64,000 bases of DNA from Rhodoferax_B sp049316285 (lineage in GTDB: Bacteria > Pseudomonadota > Gammaproteobacteria > Burkholderiales > Burkholderiaceae_C). The position numbers were made by a program, and so were the translations under genes. The stretch covers positions 1-64,000 of the forward strand of contig NZ_JBMOXA010000007.1 of the NCBI RefSeq assembly GCF_049316285.1, given 5' to 3'. Below are positions 22,832 through 31,400 of the stretch, in pieces. The stretch's first letter is position 1, and every line of letters starts with the position of its first letter. The notes beneath the pieces were generated by a model, which made no database searches, was not told where the DNA came from, and saw only the letters and a program-made list of their open reading frames with translations.

Positions 22832-25498
22832 TTAGGCGGCGCGGGCCACGCGGCCGGCAGCGCTGTACAAGATCAGGCTGGTGGCGGCGTTCTTGCGGTT
22901 GATAGGCGTGTGGCTCACGATGTACTGCTCGCCGTAGCCTTCTTTGGCGCCAATAAAGGCACCCGCTGCGTTCTTTGCCTCTTGCAAAGCGCCCATGGCA
23001 AACGGCTTGGCCATGCGGAAACGGCTGTTGTTGCGCTCGCCAATCACGATGCGGTTGTCGTTCAGCATCAAGCCAGGAGCGCTCGGCTTGAAGGTCTGAA
23101 TGCCCTTGGTCACGCCCACGCTGCCATCAGCGTTCAGGCTCGTGCCCAGGCGCGAACCGTTGGCAGTGAAGGTGGTAGCCTGGCCCAGCGCGTTGTTCAC
23201 GCCCCCGGTCATCAAGCACATGCCGGCGTTGAAATACCGGTCGTCCTCGATGACCACCTTGCGGTTGCCAATGGCGGTCAGCAGGTTGTCGTAAAGCTGG
23301 CCCACGGTCAGCGAGCCAAGGTCCAGGTTGAACTTGGCCATGTTGGTGGTGTAGCTGTAGGCCACGGTCAACACCCAAGCACTGGTCGGCGTTTGCAACA
23401 CACCGGCTTCGTTGTAGAAGCGCAGCTCGCCCAGGTTGTAGTCCATCACGTAGTACAGGCCTGCAGGCAAGGCGCTACCGTCCGATGGCAGCACAAACTC
23501 GTTGCGCACCACGGCGTTCAGCGTCACCACCAACGGGTTGGCCGTAGCCACAGCCACATTGCCCTGCAGGTCGTACTGGGTGCGCGGGCGCACCACAGGG
23601 AACTGCGAGGTCACAAACACCTTGTTGGTGCCGTTCACCTGCGCCGTCAGTGTGTCGGTGATGGTGGCCACGCCGTACTCGTCGGCAGAGCGCACGATCT
23701 CGTTGAGGTTCACACGCTCGGTGTCTTCACCCACGATGCGGATCATGTTCGCGACGTTCTCGGCGATCGGGTCGAAGTTGATGGGGCCAGCGCCCAGCAG
23801 CAACTGCATTTCGTTCGACACCTGAAATGCCAGTTTTTGAGGCGTGTTGAAGGCGGTGTCCCAGTCTTGCCGCACGCCCGCCTTCTGAATCGCCTGCAGC
23901 TCGTAGCGGCGAACGTTGTTCACGCCGGCCGCAGTAGTGTCACGCCAGCTGTACGGGATCATGTAGCTGGGAGCCAACGCGGCGGTGCCCACGTCCATGA
24001 AGTTCAGGCTCACCAGGTTGAAGAGCATTTCGCGCAGCACGGTGCGCTCCACCGAGGCCGGCACCTTGATGTCACTGATGGTGCCCACGCCCGCGCTCAG
24101 CATCTTGTGCTCGTTGTGCAGGCGGTGGCCGTTGGCGCTGTCAAACTCGGCCAACACCTTGTCGGCGTACTCCTTGTTGGCAGCCAGCAGCTTGCCACCG
24201 GTGGCAAAGAAACGCTTGTTGTCGCCTTCGGTGCGCACCAGGCCCAGGCGCTTGTCCAGCGTAGATTGCAAGCCGTTCACTTCGTTGCTGCTGTCGACCG
24301 TGATCAAACTGCCATTCGGCACGATATAGCCCAGGCCAGCCAGCTTGGTGGCAGCGCTGAGCTTTTTCGCATTGGAGACCTGCAACTCGGCCAGCGTTTT
24401 AACCTGGTCTACGGTGCTGACGGCAGTCACCATGGGGTGCACTTCTTCCGCCAGGGCTTTCACCTGGTCGACCGTGAGCGTGGTGTCGCCAGCGGCAATG
24501 GTTTCGCTCAGCGTCTTGTGCAGGTTGGCCAAGGTGGTGGCCGAAGCAGCAGCAGCGGTTTCTCGTTCGGCCAACAGGCGGGCAAACTCGGCGGCCACGT
24601 CCACAGGCTGGCTCAGCGTGATGCTCACGTTTTGCGGCTGCGCCGGGTTGCCTTGGCCCAGGCTTTTGAGCTGGTCGCACACACTTTGGCCAACCGATTC
24701 CCAGGTGGCCACGGCGGCCAACAGCTTCACCTGGTCAGTGCCAGCGGCATCCAGTTGTTTCTTGGCTTCGGCCAGCAGCTTGTTGGTGGTGTCTTCAGAC
24801 AGGCCCAAGGTTTTGTACTTGGCGCGCAGTTGTTCGAGGTGGGTCATGGAATGCTCCGAAAGTTCGCGTAAAAGTTTGGGTGAGACCCAGGTGCGGATCT
24901 CGTGGTCGTCGTCGTGCTCGCCTTCGCTCAGCTTCACCGGATCAAGGCCCTTGATCACCGGCCGCGTGGTAAGGCCTGCGCCCAGAAGCACACAGCCGTG
25001 CTGCTTCCGGGCTTCGTTGTCCTGCCACGTTTCGTGAAACTCAGCGCTGAAATACTTGAACCCGCGCACGCGCACGGCCTCCACGCCATAGGGCGTGAAG
25101 TCCACCAATGCACGCAGCCGGCCGTTCTCCAAAGCCAGCTTGCGAATCGTGGCGGCCGAGCCATTGCTAGGCCTGTGCTCCACGTCAATCTCCACGTCCT
25201 GGCCCAACACGCGTGCGTCAAAGTTGCGCACCATCTCGTTCAGCATCGCCAAGGTGATGCTGAAGTCGCCATATCGGGGGTCGTAGAAGTTACCGGCGCG
25301 GGTCAAGGTCACCCACTTTTGCGTGGTGCCCTCCGCCAGTTCAATGGAGCACGAGAGAAAACGAACCAGGCCGGGCGCGGCCTTGTGATCCCCGTCTGCC
25401 AGCTTGAAGTGCCGCCCCGTGGGGGCAGCGGTGCAAGGTTTTGCACACAGCGCGGCCATCGCAGCCGCCAGAACGAAACCCAACCGTGAACGCTTCAT
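22832..25498 (-). CDS. Phage protease fused to major capsid protein
   Basis: An unusually long capsid gene of 888 residues from ATG 25498 (GGAG seven bases upstream). Residues ~45-190 resemble the Mu gpI-type prohead protease: SCSIELAEGTTQKWVTLTRAGNF, EIDVEHRPSNG with candidate catalytic His108, FKYFSAEFHETW with candidate Ser151, and GLTTRPVIKGL. Residues ~190-400 are helical and could serve as scaffold. From ~400 on is a major capsid protein (RTVLREMLFNLVSLNFMDVGTAALAPSYMIPYSWRD, later ENVANMIRIVGEDTERVNLNEIV). Most phages encode protease and capsid separately. The first ~30 residues look like a signal peptide (LGFVLAAAMAALCAKPCTA), which is odd for a head protein. Confidence 0.8.
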   Translation of the reverse strand: MKRSRLGFVLAAAMAALCAKPCTAAPTGRHFKLADGDHKAAPGLVRFLSCSIELAEGTTQKWVTLTRAGNFYDPRYGDFSITLAMLNEMVRNFDARVLGQDVEIDVEHRPSNGSAATIRKLALENGRLRALVDFTPYGVEAVRVRGFKYFSAEFHETWQDNEARKQHGCVLLGAGLTTRPVIKGLDPVKLSEGEHDDDHEIRTWVSPKLLRELSEHSMTHLEQLRAKYKTLGLSEDTTNKLLAEAKKQLDAAGTDQVKLLAAVATWESVGQSVCDQLKSLGQGNPAQPQNVSITLSQPVDVAAEFARLLAERETAAAASATTLANLHKTLSETIAAGDTTLTVDQVKALAEEVHPMVTAVSTVDQVKTLAELQVSNAKKLSAATKLAGLGYIVPNGSLITVDSSNEVNGLQSTLDKRLGLVRTEGDNKRFFATGGKLLAANKEYADKVLAEFDSANGHRLHNEHKMLSAGVGTISDIKVPASVERTVLREMLFNLVSLNFMDVGTAALAPSYMIPYSWRDTTAAGVNNVRRYELQAIQKAGVRQDWDTAFNTPQKLAFQVSNEMQLLLGAGPINFDPIAENVANMIRIVGEDTERVNLNEIVRSADEYGVATITDTLTAQVNGTNKVFVTSQFPVVRPRTQYDLQGNVAVATANPLVVTLNAVVRNEFVLPSDGSALPAGLYYVMDYNLGELRFYNEAGVLQTPTSAWVLTVAYSYTTNMAKFNLDLGSLTVGQLYDNLLTAIGNRKVVIEDDRYFNAGMCLMTGGVNNALGQATTFTANGSRLGTSLNADGSVGVTKGIQTFKPSAPGLMLNDNRIVIGERNNSRFRMAKPFAMGALQEAKNAAGAFIGAKEGYGEQYIVSHTPINRKNAATSLILYSAAGRVARAA

Positions 25499-25507
25499 GC
25501 CAGAACT

Positions 25508-25526
25508 CCATCGCACCATGCGATGG
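25508..25526 (-). promoter_or_regulatory. Eight-bp stem, 3-nt loop hairpin before capsid start
   Basis: CCATCGCA and TGCGATGG are exact inverted repeats around CCA. On the minus strand the 3' arm runs into the GGAG ribosome binding site of the protease-capsid gene, so folding could mask it. It lies between the 28-bp element (25549) and the start (25498). Confidence 0.6.
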
Positions 25527-25548
25527 GGGCCATCATTCAGGGTTCAGG

Positions 25549-25576
25549 CGGCCATTTAAAGGGGTGAGGTTGGCCG
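25549..25576 (-). repeat. 28-bp element copy 2 (upstream of protease-capsid gene)
   Basis: CGGCCATTTAAAG, 9 variable bases (GGGTGAGGT), then TGGCCG. It lies between the Abi-alpha-like gene's stop (25594) and the capsid start. GGGTGAG within it also pairs with CTCACCC at 25581-25587, a possible second stem-loop. Confidence 0.75.
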
Positions 25577-25593
25577 CCTACTCACCCGGAGTT

Positions 25594-26388
25594 TTAGCTC
25601 TCTGTCCGACAGCATGCCGAATAAAACAACTTTCCAAACAAAGTCACGTCTATGCAGCCGGGGTGCGACTTGTGACTGGTATCTTCATATTGAAATGGAG
25701 ACCATTCGCCCTGCGGGGTGCCCACCAGGCCACTCGAGTAACGAAGCACACCCATCGTTACGAGATGCTCCAAATACATTCTCATTTGCTCTGGATATGC
25801 ATAGTCGTCCTCGCAAAACACATGCTCCGCGTACCAACTCCTATCGGAGTCGCTGAAGTCCTCTTCCGCATTGACGGCATCTAGCACCGTGCCATAACTA
25901 AACCACGGCCCCTGCATCCGTTTCTGGAAAAAAATTTGGCATCCCCTCCGATTAACTCGCTCAAGCATCAGAAGTTCGTCCAACGCAAGGTTGTTGATAA
26001 CCAACAAAAAGCCAGGATGCGCCTCGCCCAGTCGCTCTTTATCCATCGCCCGTGCCAGCAAATTTACGTATAGGCCGGCAAGCCGCCCCGGTTCTTCGAG
26101 AACAAGTTTCTGAGCGATTGGATACAACAGAGCGTCTACAGGCTTGACCAAGCGATCGGAAGGCACCTGGGCAAGTGCAGCTTCAAGATGGCGATCGAGT
26201 CGATCCCGCAGATGCCCGATTGCTACAAATGGAATTGTGGCAAGACGAGCCGCCTTCACAATCTCAGTAGCGGCGTGACCAAACTGCTGAATTGCACCAC
26301 TCAAGGCATCTTTGTAGATCTGTTCTACTAGCGGAGCGTGAGGGGCTGCTGCAGCTGCAACGGCGGCAATTTCTGCGGGACTTAACAT
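25594..26388 (-). CDS. Abi-alpha / DUF4393-like protein inside the late operon
   Basis: The protein has 264 residues. The mid part VDALLYPIAQKLVLEEPGRLAGLYVNLLARAMDKERLGEAHPGFLLVINNLALDELLMLERV matches the pattern of DUF4393 (Abi-alpha): a PxxxALxY-type helix, LxxLYxNLLARAMD, HPGFxxxIxxLxxDExxLL. An N-terminal segment VEQIYKDALSGAIQQFGHAATEIVKAARLATIPFVAIGHL precedes it. Abi-alpha proteins are linked to abortive infection by family name; mechanism is unproven here. The gene lies between the minor head gene and the capsid gene, is more AT-rich than both, and is not part of any standard morphogenesis set, so it is probably a moron. Confidence 0.65.
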   Translation of the reverse strand: MLSPAEIAAVAAAAAPHAPLVEQIYKDALSGAIQQFGHAATEIVKAARLATIPFVAIGHLRDRLDRHLEAALAQVPSDRLVKPVDALLYPIAQKLVLEEPGRLAGLYVNLLARAMDKERLGEAHPGFLLVINNLALDELLMLERVNRRGCQIFFQKRMQGPWFSYGTVLDAVNAEEDFSDSDRSWYAEHVFCEDDYAYPEQMRMYLEHLVTMGVLRYSSGLVGTPQGEWSPFQYEDTSHKSHPGCIDVTLFGKLFYSACCRTES

Positions 26389-26455
26389 GGCGGGCCTTCC
26401 TTCTTAACGTTCGCTCACTTAACCGGAGTCGAGCCTACACTTTAGCGCGGCGAAG

Positions 26456-27553
26456 CTATCGCCGCTGCCTAGCAAGCCGCTCCTTTACCCTGTACAACGG
26501 GCTGCGCACCATCCCCTGCGAAATCTTCCCTTCGCTCCACAGCGCCGCTTTCTCTTCGCCCAGAATTCCCACGCGCACGTCGGGCGGCATGCGGCCCATG
26601 GCGTCGGTCACCGTTTCTTTGCCAGCGCGGTCAGCATCGGTCACTTCGCTTTCAAACACCATCTCCACAAAGCTCAACGTGTTGGGGTGCGCTGGCCACG
26701 GGCACGCGGCACGCGTCGGGTACACACCCGGACCCAGTCCATAGAGGTTCTGCGCTGCCAGCAGGTCGCAAATGTCGGGTTTGGGGTGCTGCGGGCTCAG
26801 CAGGTAGCGCCACCCGGCAAAGCCCGGCGTGCCCTCCCCGCCCTGCATGTAGGCCTCGCCGTGCGCCCGGTTGATCTCGGTGCGCAGCACGCGCTCGGCC
26901 TTCCAAACTTCACTGCCATCCTGGCCTGCCAGCAAGTCACCCAAGCGCACCAGGGCCCCGCTGCGGCTGGCGGCCAGGCGTCCCGCCACCTGGGCCGGTA
27001 CCGCCTGGCCACCGTAGGCCAGGTCAGCCGCGGCGCGGCTCGCATCCCAGCCCTGCACCACGGCATTGGTAATGGCCCGGCTCAGCGCCTCGCGCGCACC
27101 CTGGTCCAGCCGCCAAAGCCGGTCACTGAGGCGCAGGCCATCCGCGGCGACAAAGTTGCGCACCGTGTCGACGGCGGCCGCGTGCACGCGCATCGCCGTT
27201 TCGCTGGTCAGCACCGCCTGCGCGTCGCGCCCGGTCGCGGCCACGCCCTGCAGGGTATAGGGGCGCACACCCAGCGTGGCAGCGTTGTCGAGCTGCTGGG
27301 CGATCAGCGCATCGCGCTGCGCGCCCATGGCCGTCACAAGCTCGTCAATCTGGGCCAGCAAGGGCCGCAGGTGGTGCTGGGGCACGGTGTCGCCAGCAGA
27401 AGCCGCACGCCGTATGGCAGCACGCACCTGGTCGGCAGCGGCCTGGTAGATCTGCAGCAGCTCGGCCGCGCCTTCAGCATCCAGCTTGCGCATCGCGTTG
27501 CGCGCTTGTTGGCTCGCCCGGCGAATGGCGGCCCGGTCGCTAGCAGTGCTCAC
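26456..27553 (-). CDS. Minor head protein (Mu gpF / SPP1 gp7 family)
   Basis: The protein has 365 residues. The diagnostic C-terminal part contains AERVLRTEINRAHGEAYMQGGEG, GWRYLLSPQHPKPDICDLLAAQNLYGLGPGVYP and CPWPAHPNTLSFVEMVF, that is RTE-N-A, H---D-CD and P-HPN, the phage head morphogenesis domain. It joins the procapsid and may assist DNA ejection. It lies directly downstream of the portal gene (3-nt gap), as in Mu-like head modules. Confidence 0.85.
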   Translation of the reverse strand: MSTASDRAAIRRASQQARNAMRKLDAEGAAELLQIYQAAADQVRAAIRRAASAGDTVPQHHLRPLLAQIDELVTAMGAQRDALIAQQLDNAATLGVRPYTLQGVAATGRDAQAVLTSETAMRVHAAAVDTVRNFVAADGLRLSDRLWRLDQGAREALSRAITNAVVQGWDASRAAADLAYGGQAVPAQVAGRLAASRSGALVRLGDLLAGQDGSEVWKAERVLRTEINRAHGEAYMQGGEGTPGFAGWRYLLSPQHPKPDICDLLAAQNLYGLGPGVYPTRAACPWPAHPNTLSFVEMVFESEVTDADRAGKETVTDAMGRMPPDVRVGILGEEKAALWSEGKISQGMVRSPLYRVKERLARQRR

Positions 27554-27556
27554 CGC

Positions 27557-28969
27557 TTAGCTCCTGCCCCGCCCACCATTGCCACCAGGTGCGGCAATGG
27601 CCGTTGCGCTCTCGCCCTTGGGTGCGTTGCCTGGCGTCACGCTCACATGGTTTTGCGTGCTGGGCTGAAGCGGCAGGCCATCCGGTCCCACCTTCAAGGG
27701 ATTGGGGTACGGGTCGTTGCTTGTGGCTTGGCGGATCTTCATGTCACGAATCTGCTGCGGATCCAGCCCCATCTCGCGGTGGATGTATTCGTCTGGCAAG
27801 CCCAGCGCCATCCATTTCAGGCCCAGGTCAGCCACCTGGTTGGCTGTCTCGGTGCGCCGCTGCGCAAACCGCAGGTAAAACTCGTCGGGCCCGGGGTCGA
27901 TGCCCTGTAGCAGCAAATGCATGCGAAAGGCGAACGCGTAGGCGCCGCCCTGCGCGTCCTGCAAGCCATCCACGTGGTCGTAGTACTGGCGCTTCATGTC
28001 CTCAAGCACATCACGGGCAATGTTGTCGGTGTACCCAAACAAAGCCTTGGGCGCGGGTGTACCGGCAAAGAACGTGCTCAGCAGGTGAGCCACATCGGCA
28101 ATGTGGTCCAGGTTGGCATCGCCCTGCACCGCCTGCACGCCCCCCTTTTTGTTCAGATAAAAGTCGGTGGTGATGTCGCCCTTTTCGCCTTCGGTCTGCT
28201 GCCGGTACACGTTCAATTCGTCAGTAGAGGCGCCCTCCAAGATATGCGCCAAGCGCAGTGGTGCACGCATGCGCCGGCGTAACACCAGGTCTTCTTCGGT
28301 CATCACCAGTTTGCGCCAGGTCGACGCGCAGCCGTCCAGCAGCGGCCGCCCCATGCTGCCCATGTCGTCCCAGTTTTGCGGGTCTAGCCGCCCCAGTGCC
28401 AACTGCCAGGCCGCAAAACGGGCCAGCACCTGGCCGGTCATCACGTCGCGCTGCTCAAACGCCACAGCCGGGTCCTTGAAGCGGCCATTGGGCGCCGTCA
28501 TGGGCACCAGCGTGTCGCTGGGCATGCGCACTGCAGCAGCAACGCGGCGGCTGTCGTCCAGCACCAGCTGCAGCGGCAAGTTGCCTTCCATCACCTGGCC
28601 GCGCGCATCGCTTTTGAGCTTCTCCGCGTTGTTGAGCTGCAGCCGCCCTTGGAAGGCTTGCCACTCGCGCTGCAGCACCGGGCTTTGAGTCTGCATCACC
28701 AGCCCGCCCCGGATCACATCACCCGCAATGCGCCCGTGCACCATCTTCACCCGGCCGTCTTGCGAGTCCATTGTGCGCATCATCGCCACCATGGCGCGCC
28801 GTTCGTAGTCCACAAACATGGCCTGGCGCATGCTGCGCTCCATCGCCAAGTCGCTGGCCACGCGCGCACCGACTTCATTGGGCAGTTTGCCGGCCGAGGG
28901 GAACAGGCTGTTCCATCCGGCTACGAGCGGCGCCCAGGTGGCCGAGGCCAGGGATTTGATTGGGTTCAT
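27557..28969 (-). CDS. Portal protein (DUF935, Mu gp29-like)
   Basis: The protein has 470 residues from ATG 28969 (MNPIKSLASATWAPLVAGWNSLFPSAGKLPNE). It shows the DUF935 layout: RSMRQAMFVDYERRAMVAMMRTMDSQDGRVKMVHGRIAGDVIRGGL, LQLVLDDSRRVAAAVRMP, and a DNIARDVLEDMKRQYYDHVDGLQ region, with a Pro-rich tail. It is the dodecameric DNA channel of the head. There is no ribosome binding site before 28969; the space is a perfect hairpin (28974-28990). An in-frame ATG at 29017 lies inside the 28-bp element and would add MAVVHRHADADFQSAL; the same extension is in frame in the relic copy at 37359, so it may be the real start. Confidence 0.85.
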   Translation of the reverse strand: MNPIKSLASATWAPLVAGWNSLFPSAGKLPNEVGARVASDLAMERSMRQAMFVDYERRAMVAMMRTMDSQDGRVKMVHGRIAGDVIRGGLVMQTQSPVLQREWQAFQGRLQLNNAEKLKSDARGQVMEGNLPLQLVLDDSRRVAAAVRMPSDTLVPMTAPNGRFKDPAVAFEQRDVMTGQVLARFAAWQLALGRLDPQNWDDMGSMGRPLLDGCASTWRKLVMTEEDLVLRRRMRAPLRLAHILEGASTDELNVYRQQTEGEKGDITTDFYLNKKGGVQAVQGDANLDHIADVAHLLSTFFAGTPAPKALFGYTDNIARDVLEDMKRQYYDHVDGLQDAQGGAYAFAFRMHLLLQGIDPGPDEFYLRFAQRRTETANQVADLGLKWMALGLPDEYIHREMGLDPQQIRDMKIRQATSNDPYPNPLKVGPDGLPLQPSTQNHVSVTPGNAPKGESATAIAAPGGNGGRGRS

Positions 28970-28973
28970 GAGT

Positions 28974-28990
28974 GCAGATTGAAAATCTGC
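28974..28990 (-). promoter_or_regulatory. Seven-bp stem, 3-nt loop hairpin before portal start
   Basis: GCAGATT and AATCTGC are exact inverted repeats around GAA, ending 4 nt before the ATG at 28969, where a ribosome binding site would normally be. The relic copy at 37316-37332 keeps the stem with one compensated pair and one wobble. Confidence 0.65.
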
Positions 28991-29010
28991 GTCAGCATGC
29001 CGATGAACCA

Positions 29011-29038
29011 CGGCCATTTAAAGCGGTGCGTGTGGCCG
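29011..29038 (-). repeat. 28-bp element copy 3 (upstream of portal)
   Basis: CGGCCATTTAAAG, 9 variable bases (CGGTGCGTG), then TGGCCG. The ATG inside CTTTAAATGG (minus strand) is in frame with the portal gene. It sits between the portal and the surface protein gene ending at 29069. CAACAC/GTGTTG at 29047-29064 forms a further hairpin just upstream. Confidence 0.75.
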
Positions 29039-29068
29039 GTCATCGCAACACTCGCAGGTGTTGGAAAA

Positions 29069-29743
29069 CTAAGACGCCGCACGCAGCATCATCTGAAAAT
29101 ACGCCGCTGCGGAGATCGGGCCACTGGACACCGGCGGCAGAGGCGGCGACGGCAGCGTGACAGCGATAGCCAGCGGGTTTGCCCAGTAGCCGGCCGCGTC
29201 ACCAGCACGCCAGCGCACCTGATCCGTCGCACCTGGCGGGCGCCCCGTATGGTTATGCGTGCGCGTCGTTCCTTTATGGATCCAGGTACTGCCGCCGTCC
29301 TGCGAAACCTGGTAGGCGGTAACCCCGATGTTGTCTGTAGCCGGCTCAATCGAGGTTGTGTAGCTGACGGACGTTAGGGCAGATACTGTTATGACACCAA
29401 CCATTTCCGGGCTAGCCGTGTCGCCACCAGCACCGACCTTGTTCGTGATGCTCTCTGAATAAACAGTGGAAAGCGCCGGTTGCACGAAGTACCCCCGGTA
29501 CCACTGTACGTACGTTCCGTCTCCAGGTTTGAACAGGTTGTAAGCGCCCAAGTCGTTGGCACGCGTTGTTCCGCTCGATGGCAACGGCGCGAGCAACTTC
29601 CAAAGGGCCTGCGCAGTTGAACGCCCTGGAAGCTCTGGCAGATCATTGCCGAGCGGGCAAATAAAGTCGCCCGCCGATGCGAGGTTGGCGGCTGTGGCAC
29701 CAACCGGCCCGAGAAGCAATCGAGGTGAGTTGAGCAGCAACAT
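29069..29743 (-). CDS. Beta-rich phage surface protein (224 aa)
   Basis: MLLLNSPRLLLGPVGATAANLASAGDFICPLGNDLPELPG... followed by an Ig/fibronectin-like segment (SVSYTTSIEPATDNIGVTAYQVSQDGGSTWIHKGTTRTHNHTGRPPGATDQVRWRAGDAAG) that is typical of phage decoration or adhesion domains. It belongs to a block of four surface-type genes inserted between terminase and portal. It is a likely head-decoration or adhesion protein; the partner is unknown. Confidence 0.55.
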   Translation of the reverse strand: MLLLNSPRLLLGPVGATAANLASAGDFICPLGNDLPELPGRSTAQALWKLLAPLPSSGTTRANDLGAYNLFKPGDGTYVQWYRGYFVQPALSTVYSESITNKVGAGGDTASPEMVGVITVSALTSVSYTTSIEPATDNIGVTAYQVSQDGGSTWIHKGTTRTHNHTGRPPGATDQVRWRAGDAAGYWANPLAIAVTLPSPPLPPVSSGPISAAAYFQMMLRAAS

Positions 29744-29744
29744 G

Positions 29745-31397
29745 TTAGGTCGCCGCCATCACGCAGACAGCGCGCTTCTTGATGTCGGATGGGTCTTCAA
29801 TGACAACTTCGTAGTTTGTGCCCAGCGCAAGTGATGCGTGGGTGTAACGCGCAAGCTGACCTTCCGAGTCTGTGTTCTTGGTGGCCTTTGGCAATACAAC
29901 GTCACCATTGGCGGCGTTGTTCACGCGCACGTAGAAGGCCTTGTTGATTTCCAGGCCTTGGCCAACCTCAATGCCAACAAAATCACCAATGGCAAGCTCT
30001 GGCTTGTTGAGATCGAGTCCGTACACGGTCACGCCATCGGTGGTGAAGCCTGCAGAAGAAACGATGTTGCTGTTGTTGTTTGCAGCATCGGTATGAACCG
30101 TGTGCGAGTAGCACGTTGTGGCAGAGGGCAAGCCCGTGACGCCAAGAATCTTCGCCCCGGCGCTGGTAATCCCCAGGTTGCCGGCCCATGCAGCTGCCGT
30201 TCCAGCGTTATTTTGACCGGCCTTGATCTGAGCAACGGTCGGCACGGTCGCACTGGTGGTGACAACCGAGAACATCGTGCCGTTGCCCTCGTCGGTGGTT
30301 GCGCCGACGTTCGCCGTTGTGGTTCCCGTCTTGGTGCCAACTGGGGCCGACAAGATTGGCGCGATGCTGTCACCAGCTGCTGCCGTGGTGAAGCTGGCCG
30401 ACGATACGACATTGCTGTTATTGCCAGCGGCATCAGTGTGCACATCGTGGCTGTAGTACGGCGTGGTTGGCGTCAGCCCACTCGCATTGAGCGTTTTGGC
30501 GCCAATGCTCGACACGGCGACGCTGCCAGCCCAGGCAGCCGCTACGCCAGCGGCATCTTGCCCGGCCTTGATCTGCGCCACTGTTGGAGCGGTGGCGCTG
30601 GAGGTCACCACGGCATACATCATGCCGTTGCCTTCGTCCGTCGTCGCGCCGACTGTTGCGCTGTTGGCACCTGTTGAGGTCCCAACTGGGCTACTCAAAT
30701 TTGGCCCCGTTGTGTCAGGTGCGGCAACCCCCTTGATCACGGCGGCAATGCGCGATGTCTGAGTCTGCCCCGAAGTCCACGACACACCGACCGAGGTGGA
30801 CGCCCCAGCTTTGTAGGAGTGGTTGGCCGTGATGCTGTTCAGTGTTGGCGAGCCGCCGAAGTTGCCAAACGAAGTCTGACCCGCCAAGGGGGCCACGCCG
30901 GTCGCACCGTAGCCGCACCAGCTGAAGATAGTGATGTCGTCCGCCGTGGCCGAGATGTTGATAGTATTTGGCGACGTGCTGCTGGGAGAGCCACCAACCT
31001 GAGCGGCACTAATACGCGTCGTCGGGTCGCAATCATGGTAAGTCTCGACCGTAACCATGACCTGCTGGCCGTACCAAGAGCCGACACCGATAAACAGATT
31101 GGATACGCCAACAGCGGGGTCCATCAGGTAAAAAATTAGGTTGCTGCTGTTCGGGCCACCTGATGCAGTTGTGCCAAGTTCTGTCAATGCCGTCCCGCCA
31201 ACACCCCCGGCTGTGCCACCCAAAACAACATTTAGGCCGGTAGGTTTAGAGCCGCCATTTGGGTTACTGATCTTGACAACCGTAAGTCGATTGGCCCCGG
31301 CGCCAACTGTTACCGAGCGATCAACACCATATGGCGCCGCATTTGAAAGAGTGACAGCGAACTGAAGAATGTTGGCCGTTTGTAATGCTACTGGCAT
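29745..31397 (-). CDS. Surface protein with tandem Fn3-like repeats (550 aa)
   Basis: After an N-terminal beta-rich domain (~210 aa), two ~108-residue repeats run in tandem, starting DTTGPNLSSPVGTSTGANSA and DSIAPILSAPVGTKTGTTTA. They share GATTDEGNG, APTVAQIKAGQ/VPTVAQIKAGQ, AAAWAG and a YSH-VHTDAA-NNSN ending, as in fibronectin-III-like phage and adhesin modules. A final ~110-aa domain follows (LDLNKPELAIGDFVGIEVGQGLEIN...). Such repeats on virions are thought to bind host-surface or mucosal glycans. The gene starts 4 nt from the SGNH gene's stop and is co-transcribed. Confidence 0.65.
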   Translation of the reverse strand: MPVALQTANILQFAVTLSNAAPYGVDRSVTVGAGANRLTVVKISNPNGGSKPTGLNVVLGGTAGGVGGTALTELGTTASGGPNSSNLIFYLMDPAVGVSNLFIGVGSWYGQQVMVTVETYHDCDPTTRISAAQVGGSPSSTSPNTINISATADDITIFSWCGYGATGVAPLAGQTSFGNFGGSPTLNSITANHSYKAGASTSVGVSWTSGQTQTSRIAAVIKGVAAPDTTGPNLSSPVGTSTGANSATVGATTDEGNGMMYAVVTSSATAPTVAQIKAGQDAAGVAAAWAGSVAVSSIGAKTLNASGLTPTTPYYSHDVHTDAAGNNSNVVSSASFTTAAAGDSIAPILSAPVGTKTGTTTANVGATTDEGNGTMFSVVTTSATVPTVAQIKAGQNNAGTAAAWAGNLGITSAGAKILGVTGLPSATTCYSHTVHTDAANNNSNIVSSAGFTTDGVTVYGLDLNKPELAIGDFVGIEVGQGLEINKAFYVRVNNAANGDVVLPKATKNTDSEGQLARYTHASLALGTNYEVVIEDPSDIKKRAVCVMAAT

Positions 31398-31400
31398 GGC

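Noticed and set aside
22910..24871. 653-aa plus-strand open frame
   Set aside because: It lies fully antisense to the protease-capsid gene and has the His/Arg/Gln-rich composition of an antisense read of high-GC DNA, with no domain.
22832..29038. Mu-type transposable phage
   Set aside because: Protease, portal and minor head genes are Mu-like, but no transposase A/B or Mu-type ends are visible and a tyrosine recombinase is present. Genes outside the window could change this.
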